Origin: Opitutaceae bacterium
Lineage (GTDB): Bacteria > Verrucomicrobiota > Verrucomicrobiia > Opitutales > Opitutaceae
Length of the DNA: 7,200 nucleotides
Direction of reading: 5' to 3'
NCBI GenBank assembly: GCA_009919985.1
Contig: RGAX01000145.1
Coordinates: forward strand, 1 to 7,200
Both the position numbers and the translations under genes were made by a program. A model generated the notes under the pieces. The model did not search any database and was not told the origin of the DNA. It saw only the letters and a list, made by a program, of their open reading frames with translations. Position 1 is the first letter of the stretch. Every line of letters starts with the position of its first letter. Below, piece after piece: positions 1 through 6,086 of the stretch.

Positions 1-1471
1 CGGCGAGGCCGAGGAGGGCGGCGAGACCGGGCAGGGCGAAAAGGAGAGCGTAGCGGAGTTTGGCAAGCTCGCCTGCGCTAAGGGAGAGTTGGAAGCGCTC
101 GATGGGGCGGGCGGGGACGTTGAGCTGGGTGTCGCGGTCGACGGTCCAGTTCACCGCATTGAGAAAAACGCTTTGATTACCGACGTTGGCGATGCGGGCG
201 TTGGCGATGAGATCGCCGCTGCCGAAGACAACGAGGCGGCCGCCGCGGACACTGAAGTTAAGGCCCTCACGCACGGCGACGCGTTCGGCGGCAGTGACGA
301 CGCCGAGACGGTCTTTGGGTTCCATGCCGGGGAGCGGGCGGATGTCGACGCCAGGGTCGTAGCGGGGAATAACGCGGTCGCGGTAGCTGCGTTCACCCCA
401 AGCGGTTTTAGAACTGGCCGCCAGGGTGAGGGTAGTGAGGCCGCCTCCCAGGGAGCGGCCGGGATCGGGGCGGACGCTGCGGGTGGCGCCGAGGCGGAGA
501 GCGACGCCGAAATTAAGCAGCGTCTGGGTGATCGGGTGAGGTTGGAAGGCGCCGATGATCAGTTCGCCGTCTTCGGTGATATTTTCGGCGCCGGTGTCGT
601 AGATGACGTCGTCGTCCACCAACGTGCCCCAGTCAAGGAGGAGTTCTTCGAGACCGTGCTTGGTGCCGGGGGCGAGAAAAAGCAGGAGGCGGCCGGCGGA
701 ATTAGAGAGGTAGTGGCGGAGGAGTTCTTGTTCCTTGGCGCTGAAAGGGGCTTGGGGGGCGACGGCGATGAGCAGGGCGGTTTTTTCGGGGACTTGGCGG
801 GCGACAGTGAGGTCGAGCGATTCGACGTCAAAGTTGCGGATGCGCAGTTGTTCACGGACCAGGGAGAGGCCGCGGTTGGCGTCGGTGTCTTCAGGACGGA
901 GTTCACCGTGGCCGGCGAGAAAGTAGATTTTTTTGCGCTCCGGGCTTGAGACATCGAGTAGGCGGGCCGTGAGTTCTTTCTCGCCGAGGAAGGCGGTGCG
1001 GACGGGTTTGCCTTCTTTGTCACGGGTGATGCGATAGAGGTCGTCTACGGCGAGGGCGGTGCGTTGGTCGCCGGCGAGCAGAAGAATCACGTCGGGTTGG
1101 TCGAGGCCAAGGGGCTCGGCTTCACGGCGGTTTTGGTAGATGTCGAGGTAGTCAATCTTGATGGCGCCGTTGGGGTTGGCCTCGGTGGCGAGACGGTATT
1201 CTTGAAGCAGGCCGCGGAGCTCGGGGTTGGGTGTGTCGGCGTTGAGGGTGACGACAATGCGGACGGGGCGCGGGAGATTTTTTAGATAGGAGAGCGTCTC
1301 GGGCGAGAGGGAGAAACGGCGGTCGTTGGTGAGATCTTTGCGCCATTCGGGGTGGTTGCGCGCGAGGTAATTTAGGCCGCCGAAGAGCGTGAGCACAAGA
1401 AAGGCCTGGAGCACGAGGTTGAGCGTGCGGAGCCAGCGGACAGCGCGGAAACTTTGGAGCGGGGAGGGCAT
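1..1471 (-). CDS. GldG-family ABC transporter auxiliary protein (3' end beyond left edge)
   Basis: 490 codons are open from the ATG at 1471 down to the left edge, so the C-terminus is missing. The family is a membrane-anchored periplasmic subunit that accompanies ABC-2 exporters; GldG of the Bacteroidetes gliding transporter is the best-known member. Visible parts: a short cytoplasmic N-terminus, a membrane helix at about residues 15-36, the segment LTNDRRFSLSPET (47-59) just after it, as is typical of the family, and the hallmark YFLAGHGE at 183-190 inside an alpha/beta domain. A second hydrophobic stretch begins near residue 472 and is cut by the edge, matching the family's C-terminal anchor. 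The start lies only 4 bases after the stop of the permease gene, which supports translational coupling. The substrate is unknown. The family call is firm; any gliding role is not implied. Confidence 0.88.
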   Translation of the reverse strand, partial: MPSPLQSFRAVRWLRTLNLVLQAFLVLTLFGGLNYLARNHPEWRKDLTNDRRFSLSPETLSYLKNLPRPVRIVVTLNADTPNPELRGLLQEYRLATEANPNGAIKIDYLDIYQNRREAEPLGLDQPDVILLLAGDQRTALAVDDLYRITRDKEGKPVRTAFLGEKELTARLLDVSSPERKKIYFLAGHGELRPEDTDANRGLSLVREQLRIRNFDVESLDLTVARQVPEKTALLIAVAPQAPFSAKEQELLRHYLSNSAGRLLLFLAPGTKHGLEELLLDWGTLVDDDVIYDTGAENITEDGELIIGAFQPHPITQTLLNFGVALRLGATRSVRPDPGRSLGGGLTTLTLAASSKTAWGERSYRDRVIPRYDPGVDIRPLPGMEPKDRLGVVTAAERVAVREGLNFSVRGGRLVVFGSGDLIANARIANVGNQSVFLNAVNWTVDRDTQLNVPARPIERFQLSLSAGELAKLRYALLFALPGLAALLGLA

Positions 1472-1475
1472 CGGC

Positions 1476-2237
1476 TCAGGCGTGAATCTGTTTTGCCTCG
1501 ACGCTGAGGATACTGAAAATCAGCGCGAGGGCAGTGCCGCTTAAGTAAAACAGCACGTGACGCGCATCGATCACGCCGCGGGTGAAGTCTTCGTAGTGGG
1601 TGAAAATCTGAGCGTAATCGACGGCAGCTTTCGCGGGCGCGAGCATATCGCGGTTGAGGAAACTCGCTTCACCGAGCCAGCGCACGCCGACGATAAGCCC
1701 GGCGAGCATGACAAAGCAGAGAATACCGGCGACAGCTTGGTTGCGCGAGAGCGAGCTCGCGAAGACCCCAATGGCGACAAAGAGCAGGCCAGACAGGGCG
1801 ATAAAAACGTAGCCACCGATCAACGGACCGCTGTCGATTAGTCGCGGGTCGCTGGAGAAACGTTTTAGAATGTAGAAAAATCCGCCCGTCGCTGCCCAAA
1901 GTGAGAGATACAGCGCATAGGCGGCGGTGTATTTACCTAGGACCACTTCGGTCGTGGTTACGGGCGTTGTGAGCAGCGTTTCGATCGTGCCGAGGCGACG
2001 TTCCTCGGCGAGACACTTCATCGTGAGTAACGGCACCATGAAAAAAACTGGGAGCCAAAAAAGCTGGAAAAAAACGTGCGCCGGCGAGACGTCCTGTGGG
2101 GCTTTGGTGTAGTTTTCTAAAATACCCGTGAAGATGAAGCCCATGAAAAACAGAAACGCCGTACCGGCGATGTAGGTGCTCGGGCTAACGAGCAACATCC
2201 TCAATTCATGGCTAAGTAGCGTGAGAAAATGTTTCAT
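1476..2237 (-). CDS. ABC-2 type (GldF-like) transporter permease
   Basis: 253 residues starting MKHFLTLL, the usual size for this permease class. About six membrane helices can be seen, near residues 22-40, 54-73, 102-124, 138-161, 166-186 and 226-246. Between helices 2 and 3 is EERRLGTIETLLTTPVTT (78-95), the cytoplasmic coupling segment typical of GldF/NosY-like permeases, followed by VVLGKY. The HYEDFTRGVID segment near 214-224 also fits this group. It should pair with the ATPase just upstream and the GldG-like protein just downstream. The reading frame stays open upstream to 2453, but those residues are low-complexity, Arg/Pro/Ser-rich and overlap the ATPase gene, so the ATG at 2237 is preferred. 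No clear Shine-Dalgarno sequence precedes it; coupling to the upstream gene is likely. Three T-runs lie in the second-helix region. Confidence 0.9.
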   Translation of the reverse strand: MKHFLTLLSHELRMLLVSPSTYIAGTAFLFFMGFIFTGILENYTKAPQDVSPAHVFFQLFWLPVFFMVPLLTMKCLAEERRLGTIETLLTTPVTTTEVVLGKYTAAYALYLSLWAATGGFFYILKRFSSDPRLIDSGPLIGGYVFIALSGLLFVAIGVFASSLSRNQAVAGILCFVMLAGLIVGVRWLGEASFLNRDMLAPAKAAVDYAQIFTHYEDFTRGVIDARHVLFYLSGTALALIFSILSVEAKQIHA

Positions 2238-3066
2238 GGGCGATCGACTTAGGTGACGGCATCGACGGGTGCGGTTGCAGGCACGGGCGCGGGGGCAAGC
2301 TTGGCGTCCCAACTGCGCCGCGTGGCCGCGAGGAAAACGTCTTCGAGCGTGGGCTGGGCGCGGCTGAGCTGCGACCGAGAACTTCGCGGCGCAGATCAGC
2401 GGGGGAGCCTTGGGCGACGACGCGGCCGCGGTTGATGATGAGCACGCGGTCACACGTCATTTCGATTTCGGGCAAAATGTGCGAGGAGATGATCACCGTC
2501 ATGCGACCGCGCAGGCCGGCGATGAGGTCACGCACGATCAGAATTTGATGCGGATCGAGGCCGATCGTGGGCTCGTCCATGATGATGACTGGCGGTTCGG
2601 CGAGAATCGCTTCGGCGATGCCGACGCGTTGGCGGTAGCCTTTGGAAAGTTGGCCGATAATTTTGTGGCGGACGCGTTTCAAATCGCACAGCTCAAGAAC
2701 CTCGTCGATGCGCGGGCTGAGTTTGCGACGGGGGATTTCTTTCAGACGGCCGCGAAAATAAAGATATTCGCTGACGCGCATATCTTCGGGCAGCGGGTTG
2801 TTTTCCGGCATATAGCCGATAAGGCGTTTGACGGCGTCGGGCTCGGTGGCGACGGAATGGCCGCAGATGCGGACCGTGCCCGAGTTGGCCGGCAAGTAGC
2901 CGGTCAGGATACGCATAGTGGTGGACTTGCCGGCACCATTGGGTCCGAGAAAGCCGATGATCTCGCCTCGAGCAACGCTGAAGCTCAGATCGGCGACCGC
3001 AGTCATACCCGCGTAAGTTTTTACGAGGTGGTCGACTTCGATGGCGGGTGTGGGCGGCGCGGACAT
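2212..3066 (-). CDS. ABC transporter ATP-binding protein (GldA-like), C-terminus frameshifted
   Basis: The intact nucleotide-binding domain shows Walker A GPNGAGKST (41-49), a Q-loop region GYMPENNPLPEDM with Glu in place of Gln as in GldA-type ATPases, the signature LSKGYRQRVGIAEA (140-153), Walker B VIIMDEPTIGLDP (160-172) and the switch His in SSHIL (His196). It should power the permease encoded next. After about residue 231 the predicted protein turns into a Ser/Pro/Arg-rich tail that looks unlike the family and runs to 2212, overlapping the permease start by 26 bases. In another frame the DNA encodes the expected ending LEDVFLAAT (see the entry at 2249-2371). The 284-residue product is therefore either a damaged protein with an abnormal tail or a sequence-error artefact. 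Catalytic residues are all present, so ATPase activity may persist. The start at 3066 has no strong ribosome site. Confidence 0.85.
   Translation of the reverse strand: MSAPPTPAIEVDHLVKTYAGMTAVADLSFSVARGEIIGFLGPNGAGKSTTMRILTGYLPANSGTVRICGHSVATEPDAVKRLIGYMPENNPLPEDMRVSEYLYFRGRLKEIPRRKLSPRIDEVLELCDLKRVRHKIIGQLSKGYRQRVGIAEAILAEPPVIIMDEPTIGLDPHQILIVRDLIAGLRGRMTVIISSHILPEIEMTCDRVLIINRGRVVAQGSPADLRREVLGRSSAAPSPRSKTFSSRPRGAVGTPSLPPRPCLQPHPSMPSPKSIAHETFSHAT
2249..2371 (-). pseudogene. Out-of-frame C-terminal end of the ABC ATPase
   Basis: In the frame one base behind the ATPase frame, the minus strand reads QLSRAQPTLEDVFLAATRR, then about 21 more residues ending PVDAVT and a TAA at 2251-2249. LEDVFLAAT is the usual C-terminal motif of ABC-2 exporter ATPases, so this is the gene's own ending displaced by a frameshift. 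This frame is closed by TGA at 2398-2396, so the shift must lie between about 2372 and 2395. Restoring it takes a -1 shift, equal to a net loss of one base (or 3n+1) from the gene. The restored stop would sit 11 bases before the permease ATG, a normal operon spacing, which supports this being the original ending. Confidence 0.75.
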
Positions 3067-3137
3067 GACGGCGAGAGATGAGCCTAGAGGCGGAAAGATT
3101 GAAAGCTGAGCGGTTTGCGGGCGCGAGGGCGAGCGGT

Positions 3138-4133
3138 TTAGATGGACTTAGGTTTCTCTAACGTGACTTCGCCAGCGCGAAAACGTTGCGTGCGCCCGCG
3201 AGAATTTTTGAGCAGCAGCGCGCCGTCGTCATCGACGCCGATCACGGTGCCAGGGTTGCGGGCGGTACCTTCGAGAACGGTGACGTGCTGGCCGCGGAGT
3301 AGGTCGAAGCGGTGCCAGAGATCGGCGAAGGTTTTGACGTGGTCGCCGTCGAGAAAACGTTGGTAAGCGAGCAGGACCCGGCCGATGACGGCGGCGGTGA
3401 AGCGATTGAAATCGACGGGCGCGCCGATGAGTTCGGCGAGGGACACGGCGCGCTGGCCGAGGTCACCGGGCCAAGTGGAGGCGGGGCTGTTGAGGTTGAG
3501 GCCGAGACCGAAGACGAGATCACGGATCTGGTCGGCGTCGATCCTGGCTTCGGTGAGGAGACCACCGGCTTTGCGGCCGTCGAAGAGCAGATCGTTGGGC
3601 CATTTCAGGCCCGGCTTTAAAGGCGTGGCGTTGGCGATGAGTTCACAGAGGTTGAGGCCCATCCAAAGTGTGAACGGCGTCATGCGGGCCGGTTCGATCT
3701 GAGGGCGAAAGGCGAAAGAAATATAGAGGTTACCGTTGGCAGGGCTGTGCCACGGGCGACCAAGGCGGCCGCGGGCTTTGGTCTGGCGAGCCGCGATGAT
3801 GGCAAACGGCGCGGGCCGGCCGGCGGCGAGTTGGCGCGCGGCTTCGTCGTTGGTGCTGTCGGTTTGGTCGAGAACGGTGAGAGAGAAACCACGCGGGCGG
3901 ATTTTTAGATGAGTCTCGATGAGCGCGGCGTGCGGCTGGGGCGGCGGCGCGATGAGGCGGTAGCCTTGTGAGCGCTGGGATTCGAGGTCGAAGCCGGCGG
4001 CGCGAAGTTTCTCAAAATATTGCCATACGGCGACGCGACTGACGCCGATTTTTTTTGCGAGATCGCCGCCGGAGACCCAACCCGTCGGATGCGCGAGCAA
4101 GGCGCTGATGACGGTGTGTTCGGGGGTCGGCAT
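3138..4133 (-). CDS. birA: Biotin--[acetyl-CoA-carboxylase] ligase / biotin operon repressor BirA
   Basis: 331 residues, close to the 321 of E. coli BirA, with the full two-domain layout. Residues 1-62 form a winged helix-turn-helix (GGDLAKKIGVSRVAVWQYFEKL then GFDLESQRSQGYRL), so it may also act as a repressor. The catalytic domain carries DQTDSTND (89-96), the biotinyl-AMP loop KARGRLGRPWHSPANGNLYIS (119-139, E. coli GRGRRGRKW), KWPNDLL (177-183) and GRKAGGLLTEA (186-196) with the expected catalytic Lys188. A C-terminal SH3-like domain spans about 280-331. The enzyme makes biotinyl-5'-AMP and transfers biotin to carboxyl carrier proteins in the cytoplasm. One oddity is Ala120 where E. coli has the first Gly of GRGRRGR. 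It diverges from the plus-strand gene at 4201 and is followed 71 bases later by the ABC ATPase. Confidence 0.96.
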   Translation of the reverse strand: MPTPEHTVISALLAHPTGWVSGGDLAKKIGVSRVAVWQYFEKLRAAGFDLESQRSQGYRLIAPPPQPHAALIETHLKIRPRGFSLTVLDQTDSTNDEAARQLAAGRPAPFAIIAARQTKARGRLGRPWHSPANGNLYISFAFRPQIEPARMTPFTLWMGLNLCELIANATPLKPGLKWPNDLLFDGRKAGGLLTEARIDADQIRDLVFGLGLNLNSPASTWPGDLGQRAVSLAELIGAPVDFNRFTAAVIGRVLLAYQRFLDGDHVKTFADLWHRFDLLRGQHVTVLEGTARNPGTVIGVDDDGALLLKNSRGRTQRFRAGEVTLEKPKSI

Positions 4134-4188
4134 TTTGGCGGCGGCGTGGTGTTAAGAGTGAAGGTTGAAAAGGCGACGGGCGGGGTGC

Positions 4189-4195
4189 AAGGTGG
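4189..4195 (+). promoter_or_regulatory. Shine-Dalgarno sequence fixing the start at 4201
   Basis: AAGGTGG lies 5 bases before the ATG at 4201 and is a near match to AAGGAGG. It favours MTFAEFNQ as the true N-terminus over an in-frame ATG at 4165, whose extra residues (MKRRRAGCKVAR) look like non-coding translation. It is the clearest ribosome site in the window; most other genes here lack one. Confidence 0.65.
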
Positions 4196-4200
4196 CACGC

Positions 4201-4503
4201 ATGACTTTTGCAGAATTTAATCAGTCGGTCGCCGGCGCTGCCACAGTACCTCCAGCGGGTTTAAGCGGTGCTGTCGTGGCGTTGTGGCACGATACGCGCG
4301 GGGATTGGGACGCGGCGCACGACGCGGCTCAGGCCGATAAAAGTAAAGCTGGCTCGTGGGTGCATGCGTACCTCCACCGCAAAGAAGGCGACGCGGCCAA
4401 CGCGGGCTATTGGTACTCTCTTGCGGGGCGTCGGATGCCGGCGGGCGACGTCACGCTGGCGGCGGAGTGGGATCAGATCGCGCGGGCGCTGGTGAGCGCG
4501 TGA
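4201..4503 (+). CDS. Conserved hypothetical protein, 100 residues
   Basis: This is the only plus-strand gene. The protein is small and soluble, with no signal peptide or membrane helix, and rich in Ala, Trp, His and Asp. The core is WHDTRGDWDAAHDAAQ (29-44) followed by GSWVHAYLHRKEGD (51-64) and NAGYWYSLAGRRMP (67-80). The pattern 'gDWDaAH...WvHAyLHRkEGD..NA.YWY..AGR' is one I have seen in uncharacterised proteins of several bacterial phyla. The spacing of helices is reminiscent of a short TPR/Sel1-like helical repeat, but that is inference. No catalytic motif can be assigned. It diverges from birA across a 67-base spacer and converges on the exported-protein gene at 4541, 37 bases away. It is probably its own transcription unit. 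Coding status is well supported by composition and by the ribosome site. Confidence 0.8.
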   Translation: MTFAEFNQSVAGAATVPPAGLSGAVVALWHDTRGDWDAAHDAAQADKSKAGSWVHAYLHRKEGDAANAGYWYSLAGRRMPAGDVTLAAEWDQIARALVSA

Positions 4504-4524
4504 GCTGCGCGTCGGGACGAAGGA

Positions 4525-4552
4525 AAAGCGAAGACCGCGTTTAACGTTTTTT
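4525..4552 (+). terminator. Weak candidate intrinsic terminator after the 100-residue gene
   Basis: AAAGCG at 4525-4530 can pair with CGC(G)TTT at 4536-4542, giving a six-pair stem with one bulged G and a five-base loop. Four bases then lead to a run of six T at 4547-4552. It sits just past the stop of the plus-strand gene and overlaps the 3' end of the opposing gene. The stem is short and partly A-T, so this is tentative. Confidence 0.25.
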
Positions 4553-5188
4553 CTGCCAGCCGTAGTCGTCGGTGCGCATCGTCGTAGCTTGGACGTCACG
4601 TTTAATGTACGCGCCTTCGGCTTTGTCGCGGGCGCTGACCATACCGGCGGCGTCGTTGAGTTCACCGATGGTTTTGAGTCGTTCGTCTTCGGCGTATTGC
4701 GCGAGGGCGCGTTGTTCTTGATTCTGGCCGAATAGTGGGATCGTGAAACGGTTGAGCGCGCGGCTGGCTTCGGTACCGTACTTCTTCATGGCGATGGCGG
4801 CCATTCCCGCCTGCGTGTTGATGTCACGCTCGCGGAAGACGGGGGGCTTGGCCTCGCGCACGACGTAGTCGGGTAGGCGGATAATGGCGTTTTTCGGTTT
4901 ATCAATCTCGCGCAGATCGGGCCGCTCCTCGACGGGCTTGGGCGGCGGCGCAGGTTTCGGTGGATTGTATTTGGGCATCGCGGCCGAAAGGGAGGCGGCG
5001 ACGTCCGAAGAGATAGCGCGATCACGTTTACGGATGGGCTGAGTGGGCGTGATGGACGAGGTAGTGAGCGGCAGCGGCGTAGCGGTTTCTGCGGGGGTAA
5101 AATTAGTCTGCGCTGCGGCGAAGGCGGGCAGGGTGGCCAAGCTGAGGACGACGAGGAGGTGGCGGGTGAGTGCAGGTCGACGTTTCAT
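4541..5188 (-). CDS. Exported protein of unknown function, Pro-rich N-terminal half
   Basis: 215 residues. The N-terminus is a classic Sec signal peptide: basic MKRRPALTRH, a hydrophobic core LLVVLSLATL and a likely cleavage after PAFAAA, before Gln27. There is no lipobox Cys. The mature protein begins with a Thr/Pro-rich stretch (27-52) and has a proline-rich spacer, NPPKPAPPPKPVEERP, at 75-90. Next comes IIRLPDYVVREAKPPVFRERDI (102-123), then a charged, probably helical region (124-195). The C-terminus is basic (GWQKKR). It resembles small secreted proteins of Opitutaceae that share a 'LPDYVVRE..PPVFRERDI'-like segment, but I cannot name a family or function. A periplasmic location is likely. 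It has its own candidate promoter at 5243-5271 and converges on the plus-strand gene. Confidence 0.82.
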   Translation of the reverse strand: MKRRPALTRHLLVVLSLATLPAFAAAQTNFTPAETATPLPLTTSSITPTQPIRKRDRAISSDVAASLSAAMPKYNPPKPAPPPKPVEERPDLREIDKPKNAIIRLPDYVVREAKPPVFRERDINTQAGMAAIAMKKYGTEASRALNRFTIPLFGQNQEQRALAQYAEDERLKTIGELNDAAGMVSARDKAEGAYIKRDVQATTMRTDDYGWQKKR

Positions 5189-5242
5189 GGCGTGGATGGA
5201 AAAGGAAAAAAGGCGACGGTTCCGACAATTCTTAACAAAAAC

Positions 5243-5271
5243 AATATGTTACGAAAGCGGCGGGAGATCAA
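5243..5271 (-). promoter_or_regulatory. Candidate sigma70-type promoter for the exported-protein gene
   Basis: On the minus strand TTGATC (5271-5266) and CATATT (5248-5243) are separated by 17 bases. Each matches the -35 TTGACA and -10 TATAAT consensus at four of six positions. The segment 5222-5255 is notably A+T-rich compared with its surroundings. Transcription would start near 5236, leaving a leader of about 48 bases before the ATG at 5188. This is a pattern match only. Confidence 0.4.
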
Positions 5272-5293
5272 GTGCCCGTACGGCATTCTCGGG

Positions 5294-5309
5294 GTGGGTA
5301 TTTCCCTAC
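5294..5309. promoter_or_regulatory. Imperfect dyad, possible activator or repressor site
   Basis: GTGGGTATTTCCCTAC has the symmetric skeleton GTnGG(n6)CCnAC. Its centre falls about 65 bases upstream of the transcription start predicted from the promoter at 5243-5271, a typical position for an upstream activator. The binding protein is unknown. It lies in the 236-base spacer between the DUF2306 gene and the exported-protein gene; the rest of that spacer (5310-5424) shows no clear hairpin or ORF. Confidence 0.3.
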
Positions 5310-5424
5310 TGCAATCAGAGTGTAAGCGTTGCCGTGTCGTAGTCTCAGAGGATAAGGTTGTTGAGAGCACTTTAGATCTCGAGTAGACAAAGAAAGGCAA
5401 ACCCCGCTCATTCGATTAGATCAG

Positions 5425-6042
5425 CTACGGGTTTTGACGGTTTCGACCTGGGAGTAACCACCACTCCACCAAAATTAAATTGGGCACCCAGCAGAGCCAG
5501 GCGAGTGACGGATAAAATTCTTCGAATTTAAGCCCGCTGGCGAAAAATAATCCTAGATAGATGCGGATGGTGACCCCGGCAAATGTCAGTGCGTAATTGC
5601 GGGTCATCCAGATGCGGTGAAGCTCAAAATCTTTCTGCTTTGCCGCCAATAGGGCGTGCACTCCCGTGAACAGCCAGAGGGCCGCGAGAAGTGAAAAACC
5701 TGCGGCGGAGACTAAACCGCCGTAGGCGGTGAAGGCGAGGAGCAATCCGCTAACTCCGCCGATACCCACGCCGACTGTTAAGTAAAGATAACCGAGCCAG
5801 CGATGTAGGCTAGGCCGCCAGGCGCGAAGACCCGGCAAGAATTGAAACGGGCCGCTGACGAGCGCGATTCCCGAGCAGGTGGCATGGAGCGTGATGAGCG
5901 TACGCTGAGCGTTAAAAACCCTAATCATATCGGGGTGCACGGCTGCGCGCTGTATACCACTCCCGTAGCCCCAGAGGGCATATCCGGACACGGCGACGGC
6001 GGAAACCAAGAGGGTCAGAAACTGAGGGGATCGCGTCGTCAT
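5425..6042 (-). CDS. DUF2306 family integral membrane protein
   Basis: 205 residues from the ATG at 6042. The sequence is strongly hydrophobic, with about six membrane helices near residues 7-26, 48-66, 84-105, 112-132, 148-169 and 178-197. The family core is visible: HRWLGYLYLTVGVGIGGVSG (80-99), then a helix ending in GVHALLAAKQKDFELHRIWMTRNYALT (127-153). The His residues in HRWLG, GVHAL and LHRIWM are the conserved ones, and a redox or haem-related role has been supposed for similar proteins, without proof known to me. An alternative ATG lies nine bases upstream at 6051 (MGTMTTRS). The frame stays open to 6135, but that extension would overlap the end of proA. The gene follows proA by about 45 bases on the same strand, though no functional link is evident. 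Confidence 0.85.
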   Translation of the reverse strand: MTTRSPQFLTLLVSAVAVSGYALWGYGSGIQRAAVHPDMIRVFNAQRTLITLHATCSGIALVSGPFQFLPGLRAWRPSLHRWLGYLYLTVGVGIGGVSGLLLAFTAYGGLVSAAGFSLLAALWLFTGVHALLAAKQKDFELHRIWMTRNYALTFAGVTIRIYLGLFFASGLKFEEFYPSLAWLCWVPNLILVEWWLLPGRNRQNP

Positions 6043-6086
6043 GGTTCCCATTAAAGCGAAGGCGAAATCGCTATCGTTGCGGATTT

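Noticed and set aside
89..949. 286-residue plus-strand ORF
   Set aside because: Antisense to the GldG-family gene; Gly/Ala/Asp/Glu-rich composition typical of antisense frames in GC-rich DNA, with no recognisable motif.
2372..2395. Programmed -1 frameshift in the ATPase gene
   Set aside because: No slippery heptamer or clear downstream stem is visible where the shift must occur.
2238..2453. N-terminal extension of the permease to 2453
   Set aside because: The 72 extra residues are out-of-frame ATPase sequence, and the ATG at 2237 gives a normal-length permease.
2410..3081. 223-residue plus-strand ORF
   Set aside because: Antisense to the ABC ATPase, whose motifs are unmistakable on the other strand.
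3067..3137. Terminator or promoter between birA and the ABC ATPase
   Set aside because: No convincing hairpin with a T-run and no good -35/-10 pair could be seen in these 71 bases.
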